Assembly: GCA_024362935.1 (NCBI GenBank)
Contig: JANCRA010000066.1
Coordinates: forward strand, 2,843,501-2,907,500
DNA from: Setophaga petechia
Lineage: Eukaryota > Chordata > Aves > Passeriformes > Parulidae
Direction: 5' to 3'
DNA: 64,000 nt
Part shown: piece by piece, positions 45,249-58,000 of the stretch
How the letters are laid out: each line of letters starts with the position of its first letter
Position numbering within the stretch: position 1 is the first letter of the stretch
The notes under the pieces: generated by a model
Told to the model about the DNA's origin: nothing
What the model saw: only the letters and a program-made list of their open reading frames with translations
Database searches by the model: none
Made by a program: the position numbers and the translations under genes

Positions 45249-45924
45249 CAGCACTGCTGCCAGCTGGGGTCCCTGGCACAGCCACAGGGCCTAAGGGAGC
45301 TGCCATGGCCCCCAGTGCCTCTGGCACAGGCAGATTTAACTCCTGGGAGATGCTGGAGCCCATCTGGGGCACTGCTGGTGCCTGGAGTGCCCACGGCAGT
45401 GTGGGCAGAGCCCCAGGGCGAGCACAGCACAGGGGATGTCCCTGCTTGTCCCTTCCCTTCACTGCAGGTGAGCAGCAGGCTGTGGCCTCTCCCTGGTGTC
45501 ACCTGCCTGTCCCCCTTTCCCACCAAGCCCCGGAGGCACGGCAGGAGCTGCTGGCTGCCCCAGGCAGGGTGGGCAGATGTCAGTGTGTCCATGGGAGGGG
45601 AGCTGTCCGTGGGCATCAGCGGTGATGGGTGCTCATCCTTGCACCTCAGTGCCCACAATCCCTGTGCCAGCTGGCAGGGGCTGGGCTCCCTGGAGCCCTG
45701 CCTGGCCTGGGGGTCCCTCCATGGGGGTCTCCCAGCTCAGCTGGCTGCACTCCTGGTGCTCTGGCTGTGGGGTCCCACCTCTGGCAGTCGATGCCCTGTG
45801 TGCCATGTCCTGGCTCCTGTGGGCAGGATGAGCACTGCTGTGGGGCTGAGGGGGCTGGAGCTGCCTGTGCCATGGGGCTGCTGGATTCTCACCTCTGCCA
45901 GCCCTTCCTGTGCATGCTGCCATG

Positions 45925-46240
45925 GCCCATTCCCTGTGCCACCTTTGCTTCTCAACCAGCTTCCCATTCCCTGTGCCACCTTTCCTTCTCAACCAGCTTC
46001 CCATTCCTTGTACCACCTCTTTCCTTCTCAATGAGCTTCCCATTCCCTGTGCCACCTTTGCTTCTCAACCAGCTTCCCATTCCTTGTGCCACCTCTTTCC
46101 TTCTCAACCAGCTTCCCATTCCTTGTGCCACCTCTTTCCTTCTCAACGAGCTTCCCTTTCCCTGTGCCTCCTTTCCTTCTCAGCCAGCTGCCATGGCCCA
46201 TTCCCTGTGCCACCTCTTTCCTTCTCAACCATCTTCCTGG
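45925..46240. repeat. about 37-bp pyrimidine-rich minisatellite
   Basis: About eight copies of CATTCCCTGTGCCACCTTTG and CTTCTCAACCAGCTTCC. The copies are highly similar. Confidence 0.92.
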
Positions 46241-46654
46241 CACCTTGCTGCCAGGCCCAGGTGTTCCCCATCCTAAAGGGCTTTTGAAGATGTGGCTCCT
46301 CCACCAAGATCTGATCTGGGCTTTGCAGGGATGGAATGCCAGACTCCTTCCTTTGCCTTGGCGGCTCCAGGATGCTCCAGCTCCTTTGCACGCCCAGCAC
46401 AGCAGCTCTTGCCCCCAGAGAATCAGGTCTGGGGCTGGGCTGGGTGGTCCTGGGCTGTGTGTGCAGTGCAGGGAGGGGGTTCCTGTCCCCCCGAGGTGGC
46501 AGCAGGCAGAGTCAGTGGCGTTGTGGTGGGAAGTCCCCGCGCCGACGGCCGTGCGGGATCCCTGGCAGCTGTGGGCGCCTCGTGGCCGTATTTCCTCGCT
46601 CTGCTCCAGGAGTAATTGCTCAGATGGGGACGTGGGGCAACTCCCATCCCTCTC

Positions 46655-47390
46655 CCGGCATGGTAATGAGTGAAGAAGACTCAAAGACAAATGGCTCATT
46701 AAGAAGCAGTGCTGCATTGCAGGATTTTTCATCCCACCAACCGCTGCATCAGCAGAGGCAGCACCTCTCGCGCTCGCTCTCCCAGCCCTGGAGAAGGAGC
46801 TGTCAGGCAGCTGGGGCTGGTGCCAAAATTAATCATGTGCTTAATAACGTGCCCAGCCCGTCGAACGGCCTGTCCTCAGCCTCCAGGCTCTGGAGCAGGG
46901 TGGCTGTGCTGGACTGGAGCCCTGGGGCACTGTGGATTTGGGGTTGGTGCCTGGGAAGTGCCCATGCTAAGGGATAAAGGATGTGTCAGGGAAGGGCTGA
47001 GCCAGGGGAGATGTCCCCAGCCTCGGGGTGCCAGAGCCCCCCAGTTATGTCAGGGTCCTCCAGATTTTTTGGAGTGCTAGAGCCCCCCGGCCCTGTCGAG
47101 GTCCCAGCCAGCTGTGCTGGCTTCTGTGGCCTTCCCAGTGGCCTCAGTAAACACTTCCTGCTCCACTCATACTTGCAAATCCTCAGCTTGTGTTCATCTT
47201 TCATGACTTTTAACAAATCTTGCCTCATCCCTTTTTTCCAGCGGTGCTTGGTTGGATCCTGCCCCTCACAGCCCTCTGCAGGCAGCGCCTGCCTGCAGCT
47301 GCTCTGCTTTCTTTTATTAACAGTAATTGGTTTTGATTTCCTGATTGCAGCCAGTGTATTTTCTGTGATCTTTGCATCCTGCTCACACTG
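46655..47390. other. mixed non-coding DNA within the DLGAP3 5' region
   Basis: No gene was recognised. Small AT-rich patches at about 46655-46745 and 46815-46860 resemble the candidate regulatory islands nearby. Confidence 0.4.
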
Positions 47391-47394
47391 TTTT

Positions 47395-47560
47395 CCTCTT
47401 TCCCTTCTCCTCTTTCCCTTTTTATTTTTCCCCTTCCCCCATTTCTCTTGCCTTTTCCTCTCTTTTTTCCCCTTTCCTATTCCCTTTCCCTTTCTTCACC
47501 TTTCCCCTTTCTCCTCTAAATTAGCCGATCTCTTACTAAGCCCCTCTTTTTTCCTCCAGA
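47395..47560. repeat. polypyrimidine tract
   Basis: About 165 bp almost free of purines on the + strand (CCTTTCCCCTTTCTCCTC-type). A possible triplex-forming mirror-type sequence. Confidence 0.8.
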
Positions 47561-47800
47561 CTGAGTAAATTTTACTAATTCAGCCTCATAAAATAACAGT
47601 GCAATTAGTAATAAAATAAAATGTTTGCTTTCCACAATCCTTCTCACTTACAACGAGTGGGGAAAGAGTAAATAGATTAAAAGCACGGTGGAAACGACCT
47701 GGCAGTATTCCATATTTATTTTCTTCCGACGACCGTAGATCAAATTTGTTCAGCCCCTAAGTGGGAAAACCACTTTATTTTATTTTTTTCCCCGGCTCCA
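47560..47800. promoter_or_regulatory. AT-rich island, candidate conserved regulatory element
   Basis: 240 bp with TTTACTAATTCAGCC, GCAATTAGTAATAAAATAAA and CCATATTTATTTTCTTCCG. It sits between the polypyrimidine tract and GC-rich DNA, and shows no coding signal. Confidence 0.42.
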
Positions 47801-48929
47801 GCTCGCTCACGCTGCGTGTTTGTTCTCTCCCGCTTTCATCCCAAGCCATAAAGGTCCCCAGCAGGACCCAAGCTGGCAGAACCTCGCATTAATTTGCAGA
47901 ACGGGCCGAGCTCGCACTTCTCCCGGGCTGGAAGGTGGAAAAAAAGCCCCTTTGGTGACGCTGGGAAGGAGGGGTGGCGGGAGGAGGCTTTGTGGAGCGA
48001 GCGGCCGGAGCCGGAGCAAATGAAAGTCGATGGCGAGGTGGCCGCTGGGCCGGCTCTGGCACCCGCTGGCAGGAGATTGCATAACAGGATGGGACTGGGG
48101 ATGGTTTTGGGGCTAAACTGGGTGAAACACGTGGCCGTGGCCGTGCGGAGCTGTCCCCGTTGCTGCGCTGGTGTGGGGCGGCCTCAGGGGAGGATGGAAG
48201 GCTGGGCTGATAAAAATTACACAGGGAGGTGGCTCAGGCTGGTTTTGGGGGGGAACACCCTTGCTCTGGCTTCATCCCCGTCCTGTTCCTCCCCCAGAGC
48301 TGCTGCCCCAGGGATTCCCGGCGTGGAGGAGCTGCTGCTGGTGAGGCCATGAGGACAGCATCCCCCTGAGCGCCGGGCGGTGAGTGCCACCAGCAGCCGT
48401 CACTGCGGCCCCAGCGTGGGCTGCCATGGTGGGCTGCTGGGGAAGGGCAGGGGGCCAGGACCCCCCGAGTGCAGGGCCACCAACCCCAGCTCTTGGGGTT
48501 AGACATGGAAGCGTTAGAAAACCCAGTCTTGCCCTGTGTCAGGGTGGTTTGCCAGACCCAGACATTGTGGTGTGGTTTTGTTGTCCTCTCACATCCCCAC
48601 TGGTGTTCCTGGAGCTGGAGGAAGGATGGGAGGATCCTGGGTGCTGTGGGGTCCCAGGGAAGCTCGGGCTCCTGGTGGGTCTGCCCTGAATCCCTGGGGC
48701 TCAGCACGGAGCTGCCTCCAAGGCAGGGATCTCATGGGGCAGCTGCTGGGAAGTGGAGCTGCCTGTGCCAAGTGCTCCCACGGGAAATTAAGCAGGAGGC
48801 TGAATTTCAGGATGGCCTGGAGCACCAGGGACTACGAGCCCCTCTCCTCCCTGTGCTGACCCTCACAATGGGGAGAGACATCAGAGGGAGGTGGTGATGG
48901 GGAGCCACTGGTGGGAGTTTCTCCAGGCT

Positions 48930-50994
48930 GGAAGCAATAAAGGCGAGGAGTGAGTTATTTGTAATGGTAATTATGCTCTTCCAGTTTATCCTAGCACATA
49001 ATTGTGTGGGCGGTAGGTTCCCACTGGTGGTAATTACCCTGGTGTTAAATGGCACAAAATTCAGCTGGGCTGGGTTTTTCCCCCTTGACTTAAATCTGTG
49101 CTTTGGTGGCACAAATCCCTCCATCCCAAGGGCTGCTCAGTGCATCGGCCTTTGGAGGGACACAGCTCCAACTCTCGGCCATCTGCCCATGAGCCACGCT
49201 CTGGTCAGCTGCCCCAGTGCCACTGCCAGCCTGCCCACCCTGCCCTCCTGGCACAGGGGACAGGAGTGAGGTCTCTCATCATGCCATGAGGCCATTGTGA
49301 TGGGGACCCTGCTCTGTGCCGCCCCACAAGGTCTCTCCCAACCTTTTCTCCATCCCGAGGCTGCCCTCAGGGATCCTGGCAGGTCCCAGGGCAGGGCACA
49401 GACGCCTGGCAGGTCCCTGGGCAGGGCACAGACGCCTGTGTCGCCGTGGTGAGCTGAGACATGAATCCTCCAGCCCGGCGCGTCCCCACCCGCTGCCGGC
49501 GCTCCGCAGGTGCGGGGGAGCGGCGGCGCTGCCTCGCCTCGCCCGCGGTTCCGGCTTTGTTGAATTCCTGCACCTGCCGAGCACAAAAGCCCGGCGGGCT
49601 CGTGCTGACAGGCTCCGCAGATATTTTGACTCCTTCTTGCCGCCGCGGCAGCAATATTTGGATCAGCTGAGAGCTTCCCTCCCCGAGCAGGAGATGATAG
49701 CTCAGCCCGCGGAGGCAGAGCCGGGCTGGGAGCCTGTGTGTCTGTCTGTCCTTCCATGCTGCTGCTCGATCCCAGGCCAGGGAGGCAGCTCCATCCCACG
49801 CTGCTGCTCCTGCTCCTCGCAGCAGCTGTCTGGGGAGGGGAGAGGATTCATCTGTACCAGCTGCACCTTCCGCTCAGCAATTAGGGAGCCTTGTTAGAGC
49901 AGGAGCGGGATCTGAGGATGGGGAGCAGCGCAGGATGGAGCCATCCAGCCTCACAAAAGCTGGGAAGGAAGATGGTGGCTTAGGGCAGATGTGTTCCCAG
50001 GGCCCTGTCTGCTGCTCAGGGCCAAAATGCCATCGCTGCCCACTCCCACACCCCTTGGGGACCCCAATTCACTCTCTTCCCCAGGGCTGCTCGGGGGCAC
50101 AACCCCGTCCCACCAGCCCTCCCAGTGTCCCTCATTTCCAGTCTCCATGGCCAAATCCCCACGTGCCACAGGGAGCGTCCCACGGTCACCTTTCCCTGCA
50201 GCCAGTCTGGGAGACGTGCTGCCTGCAGCACCCTGCCTGAATATGACAACAAGAGCGTTGTTAACGATGCCTGTTAATTAGCCAAGGTACTCTGGAGAAT
50301 AAGTAATTTCCTCATTTGCAATCCAACCAAAGGCAGAGCCTTTGAGGGGCTGCAAGGCACACAAACCTCCGTGGGTGCAGGCGGCTCAGCCTTGGCTGGC
50401 ACAAGCTCAGCCTGGCTCAATGCCGTCCATCCTCCTTCTTTGCCCTCACACAGCACAGCCAGCTCTGCTCCTGGCTCCCCATCCAGAGGGCTTGCAGGGC
50501 AGGAGAGCCCTGGATCGTGGGTCTCCATGTGGGGCTGGATGGAGACATCAGAGCTGGGCCCCCCCGCGCCCCGCGGCAGCTCATTAGCGGCACTGTGAAT
50601 CGCATCGGCTGAAAAACTCAGCCAGAGCCGCTTTCTAATGTAGAAACACTTCATAATATTTGGTGTTGGAGAAGAAAACAAGGATCTGCTGATGGCAGCA
50701 TGTCCTCCCTCGCCGTCTGCAGGCCCTGCTGCCTGCATGGCTGCTGGCAGCACCTTCCCCTTCCCATTGTCCCCTCCAAGCACCCCAGCTGGGGGTAACC
50801 CCAGGTGCCTTGCCCAGGCACTGTGCTCCCGTCACCACGCGGAAAGCCAGGATTCTAGCACTTGACAGGGCTGAATCTTGCCCTGGAAGCTTCCCAGCCT
50901 TCTCAGCTGGTTCCTGTGAGGTAGTCCCCAATGTTCTGCTCGTTGTGGGTGTGCAGAGGGGATCTTGACACTGTTCTTGTCCCTGTCCCCACAG
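48930..50994. other. DNA upstream of the first DLGAP3 coding exon
   Basis: No protein gene was recognised. AT-rich patches occur at 48950-49110, 50235-50330 and 50580-50680. A CG-richer stretch lies at 49460-49720. A 30-bp tandem duplication containing GGGCAGGGCACAGACGCCT lies at about 49377-49437. Confidence 0.4.
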
Positions 50995-51048
50995 ATGAGC
51001 CCGCAGGGGCATCCCGGCAAGATGCCGAGGCTATGGGGTGGGTGCTGA
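50995..51048 (+). promoter_or_regulatory. DLGAP3: short upstream reading frame directly before DLGAP3
   Basis: Right after the acceptor (CCCCACAG), an ATG at 50995 opens a 17-codon frame that stops at TGA 51046-51048, one base before the DLGAP3 start. Another out-of-frame ATG at 51033 stops at 51051-51053, overlapping the start codon. Such frames could limit translation of DLGAP3. Confidence 0.5.
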
Positions 51049-51049
51049 A

Positions 51050-52063
51050 ATGATGAAGGGCTACCATGGGGAGCGTAGCCAGACACAGCCCTCCTCCGGC
51101 CACCGCTGCCGCTGCATCCCCGAGAACTGCGAGCATCCCGCCGACTGCATCTCCGAGGGCCGGCCGCCCTACCTGCCCAGCCCCAGCGAGCCGTGTTCCC
51201 TGGAGCATCCCTACTGCCCTGGCGCGGGCAGCGAGTGCCCGGGCGGGCCCCTGAGCGAGCCGCCCTCCGCCAGCGCCAGCAGCACCTTCCCGAGGATGCA
51301 TCACGCGCAGCAGCAGCCGCAGCCCTACGACTCCTGCGACGAATGCATGGCGACCGCCCACCCCGCCAGCAAGATCAACCGCCTGCCCCCCACGCTGCTG
51401 GACCAGTTCGAGAAGCAGCTGCCGCTGCACCACGACGGCTTCCACACGCTGCAGTACCCCCGGGCCGGCGGCGCCGAGCCCCGCAGCGAGAGCCCCAGCC
51501 GCATCCGCCACCTCGTCCACTCCGTCCAGAAGCTCTTCGCCAAGTCCCACTCCCTGGAGGCGCCGGCCAAGCGGGACTACAACGGCGCCAAGATGGACGG
51601 CCGCGGGGACGGCTACCACCACCACCACCACCACCACCATCACCACCACCACCACCAGTCCCGCCACGGCAAGCGCAGCAAGAGCAAGGACCGTAAGGTG
51701 GACTCCCGGCACCGGTCCAAGATGTTGGGCTGGTGGAGCTCCGACGACAACCTGGACAGCGACAGCAGCTACATGGTGTCTGGCCGGCACGCCGCCGACC
51801 AGGGCACCCAGTACTGCGTGGACGCTCCCGAAAGTGCCTTCAGAGACTTGACCTTGAAGAGTCTAAAGGGCGGCGGGGAAGGAAAATGCCTGGCCTGTGC
51901 CGGCATGTCCATGTCTCTGGACGGCCAGACGCTCAAGAGGAGTGCCTGGCACACCATGACCGTCAGCCAGGCCCGTGAAGCCTATCCCAGCGCCGGCGGC
52001 ACCGAGAAGACCTTGATGCTTCAGGAAGCAAAGGCCAAAGACCGAGCGTACCAGTATCTGCAG
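51050..52063 (+). CDS. DLGAP3: DLGAP3 coding exon 1
   Basis: Residues 1-338, over a third of the protein. It includes SPSRIRHLVHSVQKLFAKSH, the His run encoded by CAC/CAT codons at 51617-51655, and the SDDNLDSDS segment. The donor is CAG|GTGAGG, phase 0. Confidence 0.96.
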
Positions 52064-55000
52064 GTGAGGGGCTGGGCAGGGTGAGGGGATTGGGGTGTCT
52101 GTGGGGTGAGCCTGAGCTGGGACCCTCCATCCACAGCCTGGGGTGCTGTGGGGATGCTCCAGCTCTGCTCTGTGTCCCCAGCACCTGTGCCCCATTCCCA
52201 TGGCCCTGATGTCCCCTTGAAGTCCATCTGCTGCCTCCTGCCCTGCGCTGCATTTGGGGTCAGACAGCTCTGTCAGCTCAGGGCCACCAGCAGTCCTGTG
52301 TCTGTTCCCTTCTCACTGCTTTTATCCTGCCTGTGTGTCTGGCTGGGTGCCACTGCCTGCCTCATCACCGGGCTCCCTTCTAGGTCACCCCCCTTCCAAT
52401 TAAAAGCTAATTAACTCTTCTCTCCCTTTCCTGGGGGAAGGAGACAGGGACCAGCAATGCTGTTCTGGCTGGGAGTAGGGTTGGCCGGGGCCTGTCTCCA
52501 CTCACAGCGGGGGCATTGGGGCAGAGTGCCGGCCCCATCACCCTGGCTGGGGGCCCCAGGGGGACACCATTTCCCTGTCACTGCCCTATAAGGACCCCGT
52601 GGTGCTGGCGTCAGCAGCACGTGGTGGCTCTGGTGCCCAATACGTCAGGCGGGTGCTGCGCTGGCATGGGTGGGATTTGGCCCAGACGCTCCTGCCAGAG
52701 GGGCCGTGAGGTGGGAGCTGCTGCGCCGCCCCGCGTTGTGGGAATGGGGAGCTGTGCCTGTTAGGAGGGATCTGCTCTCCTGGATTTTGGGGCTTTCAAA
52801 AAGGGTCAGAGCCCCCAGGGTCTGTCCCTACAGCTCTGGGGTGCATGGGGAGGACAGGGGAGCCAGGAACACGTGCTGGATTTGGGCTGAATTTGGGGGA
52901 CCCTGGCCACCACATCCTCCCACGCTTGTCCCCTGCTCCAGGTGCCGCAGGACGAGTGGAGCGGGTACCCGGCAGGCAAGGACGGGGAGATCCCGTGCCG
53001 GCGGATGCGCAGCGGCAGCTACATCAAGGCCATGGGCGACGAGGACAGCGCCGACTCGGACATCAGCTCCAAAGTGCTGCCCAGGGCGGCCACGCGGCGA
53101 GACAGCTACCGCCGCTCCTCCAGCGCCGACCAGGCCAGGACCAAGTAAGGGCTGCTGCCTCCCGGCCCCGTCCCAGCGCTGCAGGCGGAAGCGGGGCCAT
53201 GGGCCAGGGCTCCCTGGGAGGACAAGTGGCACGTCGTTGTCCCCACTCACAGCACCGTCCCTGCTCACAGCATTGTCCCTGCTCACAGCTGCATTCCCCA
53301 GCGCAGCAGCACCCAGCCCTCTCCCTGCTCGGTGTCAGGGCACTTGGGGGGACATAGCTATGCTGGGCTTTTGGGGGGGACCTGCTGCTGCAGCCACATG
53401 TAGATTGTGGGGAGAAGAGGCGTGTTCAAAGGGGGATGAGTGAGACGTGCTCCAGTTCCAGTAGGTGACAGTTTTGGGGGCAGTGAGGAGTGGGGACAGC
53501 AGCAGTGGCCAGCGGGAGGATCGCTGCGGCTGTGTTTCCCAATGCTCTGCTGGAATGTGTTGCTTTTGGTGCGATCCCTTCTATTCCCACTGTCTCTCAT
53601 TAGGTTTGCAAGTAGGCACTATTCTGATTCATATATCTGTAACTGTCCCAGCTGCTGCACGCCACCGCGAATGCTCCCGCGGGGACAGAGCTACGGCCGT
53701 TCCTTCACCACCGGCCAGGTACGTCCTGTGGCTCGGGTTCCACGGGGCAGGGATGTGGTGGACACCACTCCGGGCATCCCTTGCCCTGGCTCAACCTCAC
53801 CCACGACTCTCCCCAGATCAATGATGAGCTCAACCACCAGTTTGAGGCCGTCTGCGAGTCGGTGTTCGGCGAGGTGGAGTCGCAGGCCGTGGAGGCGCTG
53901 GACCTGCCCGGCTGCTTCCGCATGCGGAGCCACAGCTACCTGCGGGCCATCCAGGCAGGCTGCTCCCAGGACGATGACTGTCTCTCACTCTTCTCCATGT
54001 CGGCCCCTCCTGGGCCGCCCATCACCAGCAGCATCCTGAAGCCCAGCACTTGTGAGTCCTGGGGGGTGGCGAGGGCTTGGCCGCGTGAGGGAACCCCACA
54101 TCTCCATGCTTGCTCACCTGGGCACTCCTCCTGGCCCCTGACGCCTGTAGTGCCCAGGATAGGGTGTGAGCATCCTGTTCATCACCCAGTCCCAGTCAGG
54201 GGGCTGCTCTGTGTCCCCAGCACCCATTTACCATCCCCTCCTTCTGTCTCCATCTCTGCCCCTTGCTGGGCGCTGCAGCAATGTGGCCAGTGTGGGTCTG
54301 GGGTGTTTTCCAATCCCAAAACCTGGTCAAACAGCCCCTCTGAACTCTGGCCCATATCTAACCCAGCTGATGGGCAAACCCTGTGGGGCCATGATCCCCG
54401 TGCTGTGGGAGGAGACGGGCAGCATTCCCCGGGGCCCCTGTTCGTGGCGGGAAATGAGCAAGTGTCTGTGTTTTCACGTGCCTTTTCATCCTGCGCCTCT
54501 CCCACAACAGCCTTCAGTTACAGAAAAGCTCCACCTCCCATCCCTCCAGGAACCAAAGCCAAACCTCTCATCTCCGTCACGGCGCAGAGCAGCACCGAGT
54601 CCACCCACGACAGTTACCTGCCCAGCGAGGTCGCCCGCAGCCCCGCCTGGTCCAAAGATGCCGCGGCCCGCTGCAACTCGGCTGAGAGCCTGGAGAGCTC
54701 CAAGGTGACGGCCGTGGCCCTCGACCTGCCCCCGGTCCAGCCCCGTGCCGCTCCCAAGCCCTCCACCCTCATCATCAAGGCCATCCCAGGCCGGGAGGAG
54801 CTGCGGAGCTTGGCTCGGCAGAGGAAGTGGCGTCCCTCCATCGGCGTGCAGGTGGGCTCTGCTCCTCCCTGTGGGCTGCCCCAGTAGTGTGGGCTGTGCT
54901 GAGCTGCCACGCTGCATTTTGGAGCTGCCCTCTAGAGCTCTCTCTCTGCCCCTCGGCAGGTTGAGGCTGTCTCTGACTCGGATACGGAGAGCCGGAGCCA

Positions 55001-58000
55001 GAGGGAGTTCCACTCCATCGGGGTGCAGGTGGAGGAGGACAAAAGGTACCATGTGGCTGCACTGGGGCATTGGGTTTCCAGGGGCTTCCTGCACACCACC
55101 GCCACCCCACAGCATCTTCTCCCTCTCCTCTCTGGCTGAAACCCCAGACCTCAGCAGCATCCCCATCCCAGGCTAGCTGCCCCCACCTGGAGCAGGATTT
55201 GGCCTTTCCTTTGTCCTCTCTGCTGGGCTCAGCCCTTAGCTTTGAGCCCACGCCAGGTGCAGATGAACCTTTGGGCATTTCTGTAGCTAACCATGACATT
55301 TTGGCTGGGATGAGAAGGCCAGGTGTGCCAGAACCTGCAAGGCCTGCAGGAGGGGAGCTCTGGCATTGTGCCCATGCAGCCTGGTGCTCCTCTCCATCCC
55401 TGGTCCAGCACTGGTAGCCATGGAAACAGGCTGAGAGCAGAGGAGATGAGGCACTGGCAGATCGCAGCTGCTCAGGGTTGTGGCCTTGAATGCTCCGGGA
55501 TCCACCCCGGCATTCCCAGCCCCATTCTACCCGTGGGTGTCCCTCACCCTGCCCCTGCCACTGTCATACCTGACAGGGGTGATTTATTAAAAAAAATATG
55601 GAAATTGATCTAGTACCGATATCCAACTGCGATGGACAAAAACTCCCTGACAGTTTAAAGTTAGAAAGTGTGTGTTTATTGTGGGATAACTCCCGAATAC
55701 ACACTGCAATTTACAGGTGATTACAGAGTCCTTTTATCTATACAAGTATTGAATACCCAAAATACAAATGCATATTCATAACTTTGGTACATCCCATTCC
55801 CCACTTCATATGGTAATTAGTTCAAAAGCTATTAACCATGCATAGTTTGTTCCTTGAAATGGGTCGGTGGTCCTTTTCATGGGGAGGGGTCCCAAAATGA
55901 GGAAGTAAATGAAGTCTTTCTCCTTCTGACCTTTCTACCTTTTCAATGCAAATATGACAAATGAACCCTTGGTAGAACTCCCATTCCCTGTCTTCAATTG
56001 GTTTCAGAACAGAGGAGGCCACAATTGTCTTACGTTCCTAAAAGCTATTTATCAATTTCTGTATCCTTCATTATAAACCCAGCTAACCAAACATTGTGTT
56101 GACAAGCAATCAATTATCAGTTAACTACTAAACCTTAACTTCATCAAGGCCTACCCATTTATTTTAATTAACTGCAACAAAGCTTATCTCTAACTAAAAT
56201 CTTAGCTCCTCTAAAACCTCCAAATTCCTTAAAGTTTATGTCTCAGGGGGACAGGACAATCCCTGCTGGCCATGAGGGTCCCCACGCTCTCCCTGTCTCC
56301 ATTTCAAGCACTCCAACAGCGTCACAGCGACTACTAACTCTTAACTTCATCAGGGCTTACCCATTTATTTTAATCAACTCAAATAAAATCTTAGCTCCTC
56401 TAAAACCTCTAACTTCCTTAAAGTTTATGTCTCAAGGGGATGGGACAATCCCTGCTGGCAGTGAGGGTCCCCACGCTCTCCCTGTCTCCGCAGGCGAGCG
56501 CGCTTCAAGCGCTCCAACAGCGTCACAGCGGGCGTGCAGGCGGACCTGGAGCTCGAGGGCTTCACCGGGCTGGCCGTGGCCACCGAGGACAAAGCGCTGC
56601 AGTTCGGGCGGCCCTTCCAGCGGCACTCCTCGGAGCCCGAGTCGGGCCGGCAGTACGCCGTGTACAAGACGGTGCACACGCAGGGGCAGTGGGCGTACCG
56701 CGAGGATTACCAGCTGCAGTACGACACGGTGGAGGTGCCCCGGAGGGATGCCTGGATCGAGCGGGGCTCCCGCAGCCTCCCCGACTCCGGCCGCGCCTCC
56801 CCGTGCCACCGCGACGGGGAGTGGTTCATCAAACTGCTGCAGGCAGAGGTGGAGAAGATGGAGGGATGGTGCCAGCAGATGGAGAGGGAGGCGGAGGACT
56901 ATGACCTGCCCGAGGAGAGTGAGTCGGGTGGGGTGTCACAGCGAAGGGAGGGGCTGGGGATCCTGCAGAGCTGGGGGGGCACAGTCATTGTCCTGCAGTG
57001 CTCCCACCTTGGAGCATCTTCCCTGCCAAAAATAAAGAGGTTGGGTGAGGGCAAGAAATACCAGGAAACCCTTTGTGGCAAGAGGGATGTGGAGGACAGA
57101 AGTGACACGATGTGTTGGAGGACTCTGAGCTGCCTGTGACTGTCTGCTCTCCCCCCCAGTCCTGGAGAAGATCCGGAGTGCTGTGGGCAGTGCCCAGCTC
57201 CTCATGTCCCAGAAGGTGCAGCAGTTCTACCGCCTCTGCCAGCAGAACATGGTGAGTGTGGGCAGGGCAGTGTGCCAGGGGTCAGCTGTGCTGGGGAGGG
57301 GGTGTCTCATACTCTCAGCCATGGACCACCATGGGGGAGAGCTGGACACAGAGCCAGCACAGGGAGCTGGGATGGCCCCATGGCCAGCAGAGCAAACATC
57401 CCACTGATGGATGAGGGTGGCACTCTGTCCCTCTGTCCCCACAGGATCCCAACGCATTCCCTGTGCCCACCTTCCAAGACCTGGCTGGCTTCTGGGACCT
57501 CCTGCAGCTCTCCATTGAGGATGTCAGCATGAAGTTTGGGGAGCTCCAGCAGCTCAAGGCCAATGGGTGGAAGATCATGGAGCCCAAGGTGAGGGCAGGC
57601 TCTGCCACTGGCACTTGTACCTGTCACCTCTTCCTCCCTCCTCATCCCCAAGCACATCTGCACCCAAATCATTGCTGGGCTCTCACTGGTGGCTGCTTTT
57701 AGCAAACCCTTGAAAAACAGAGCTGGGAAAAAGCGAGGCTAGAGAAGGGCTGTTCTCCCACTGATGTATCCCAGCAAAGGGCCTGGCACGGGATGGATAA
57801 ATGGATGTGCAGCCCTGCCTTGCAACCTGTGGGAGGGTCTGTGGAGCCTCTCAGCACGGCTTGAGCCCGCTGGGATGCGCATTCCTGAGAGATCCCAGCC
57901 TGAAGCCCCTGTTGTCTGTGCAGGAGGAGAAGAAGGTGCCTCCCCCGATACCAAAGAAGCCGCCGCGCTCCAAGGTGCACCCGGTGAAGGAGCGCTCCCT

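Noticed and set aside
53604..53651. Treating the upstream acceptor as the main start of DLGAP3 exon 3
   Set aside because: The downstream acceptor reproduces the conserved QAR-NCC-PPR junction, so it was used for the main model. The upstream one is kept as a possible alternative.
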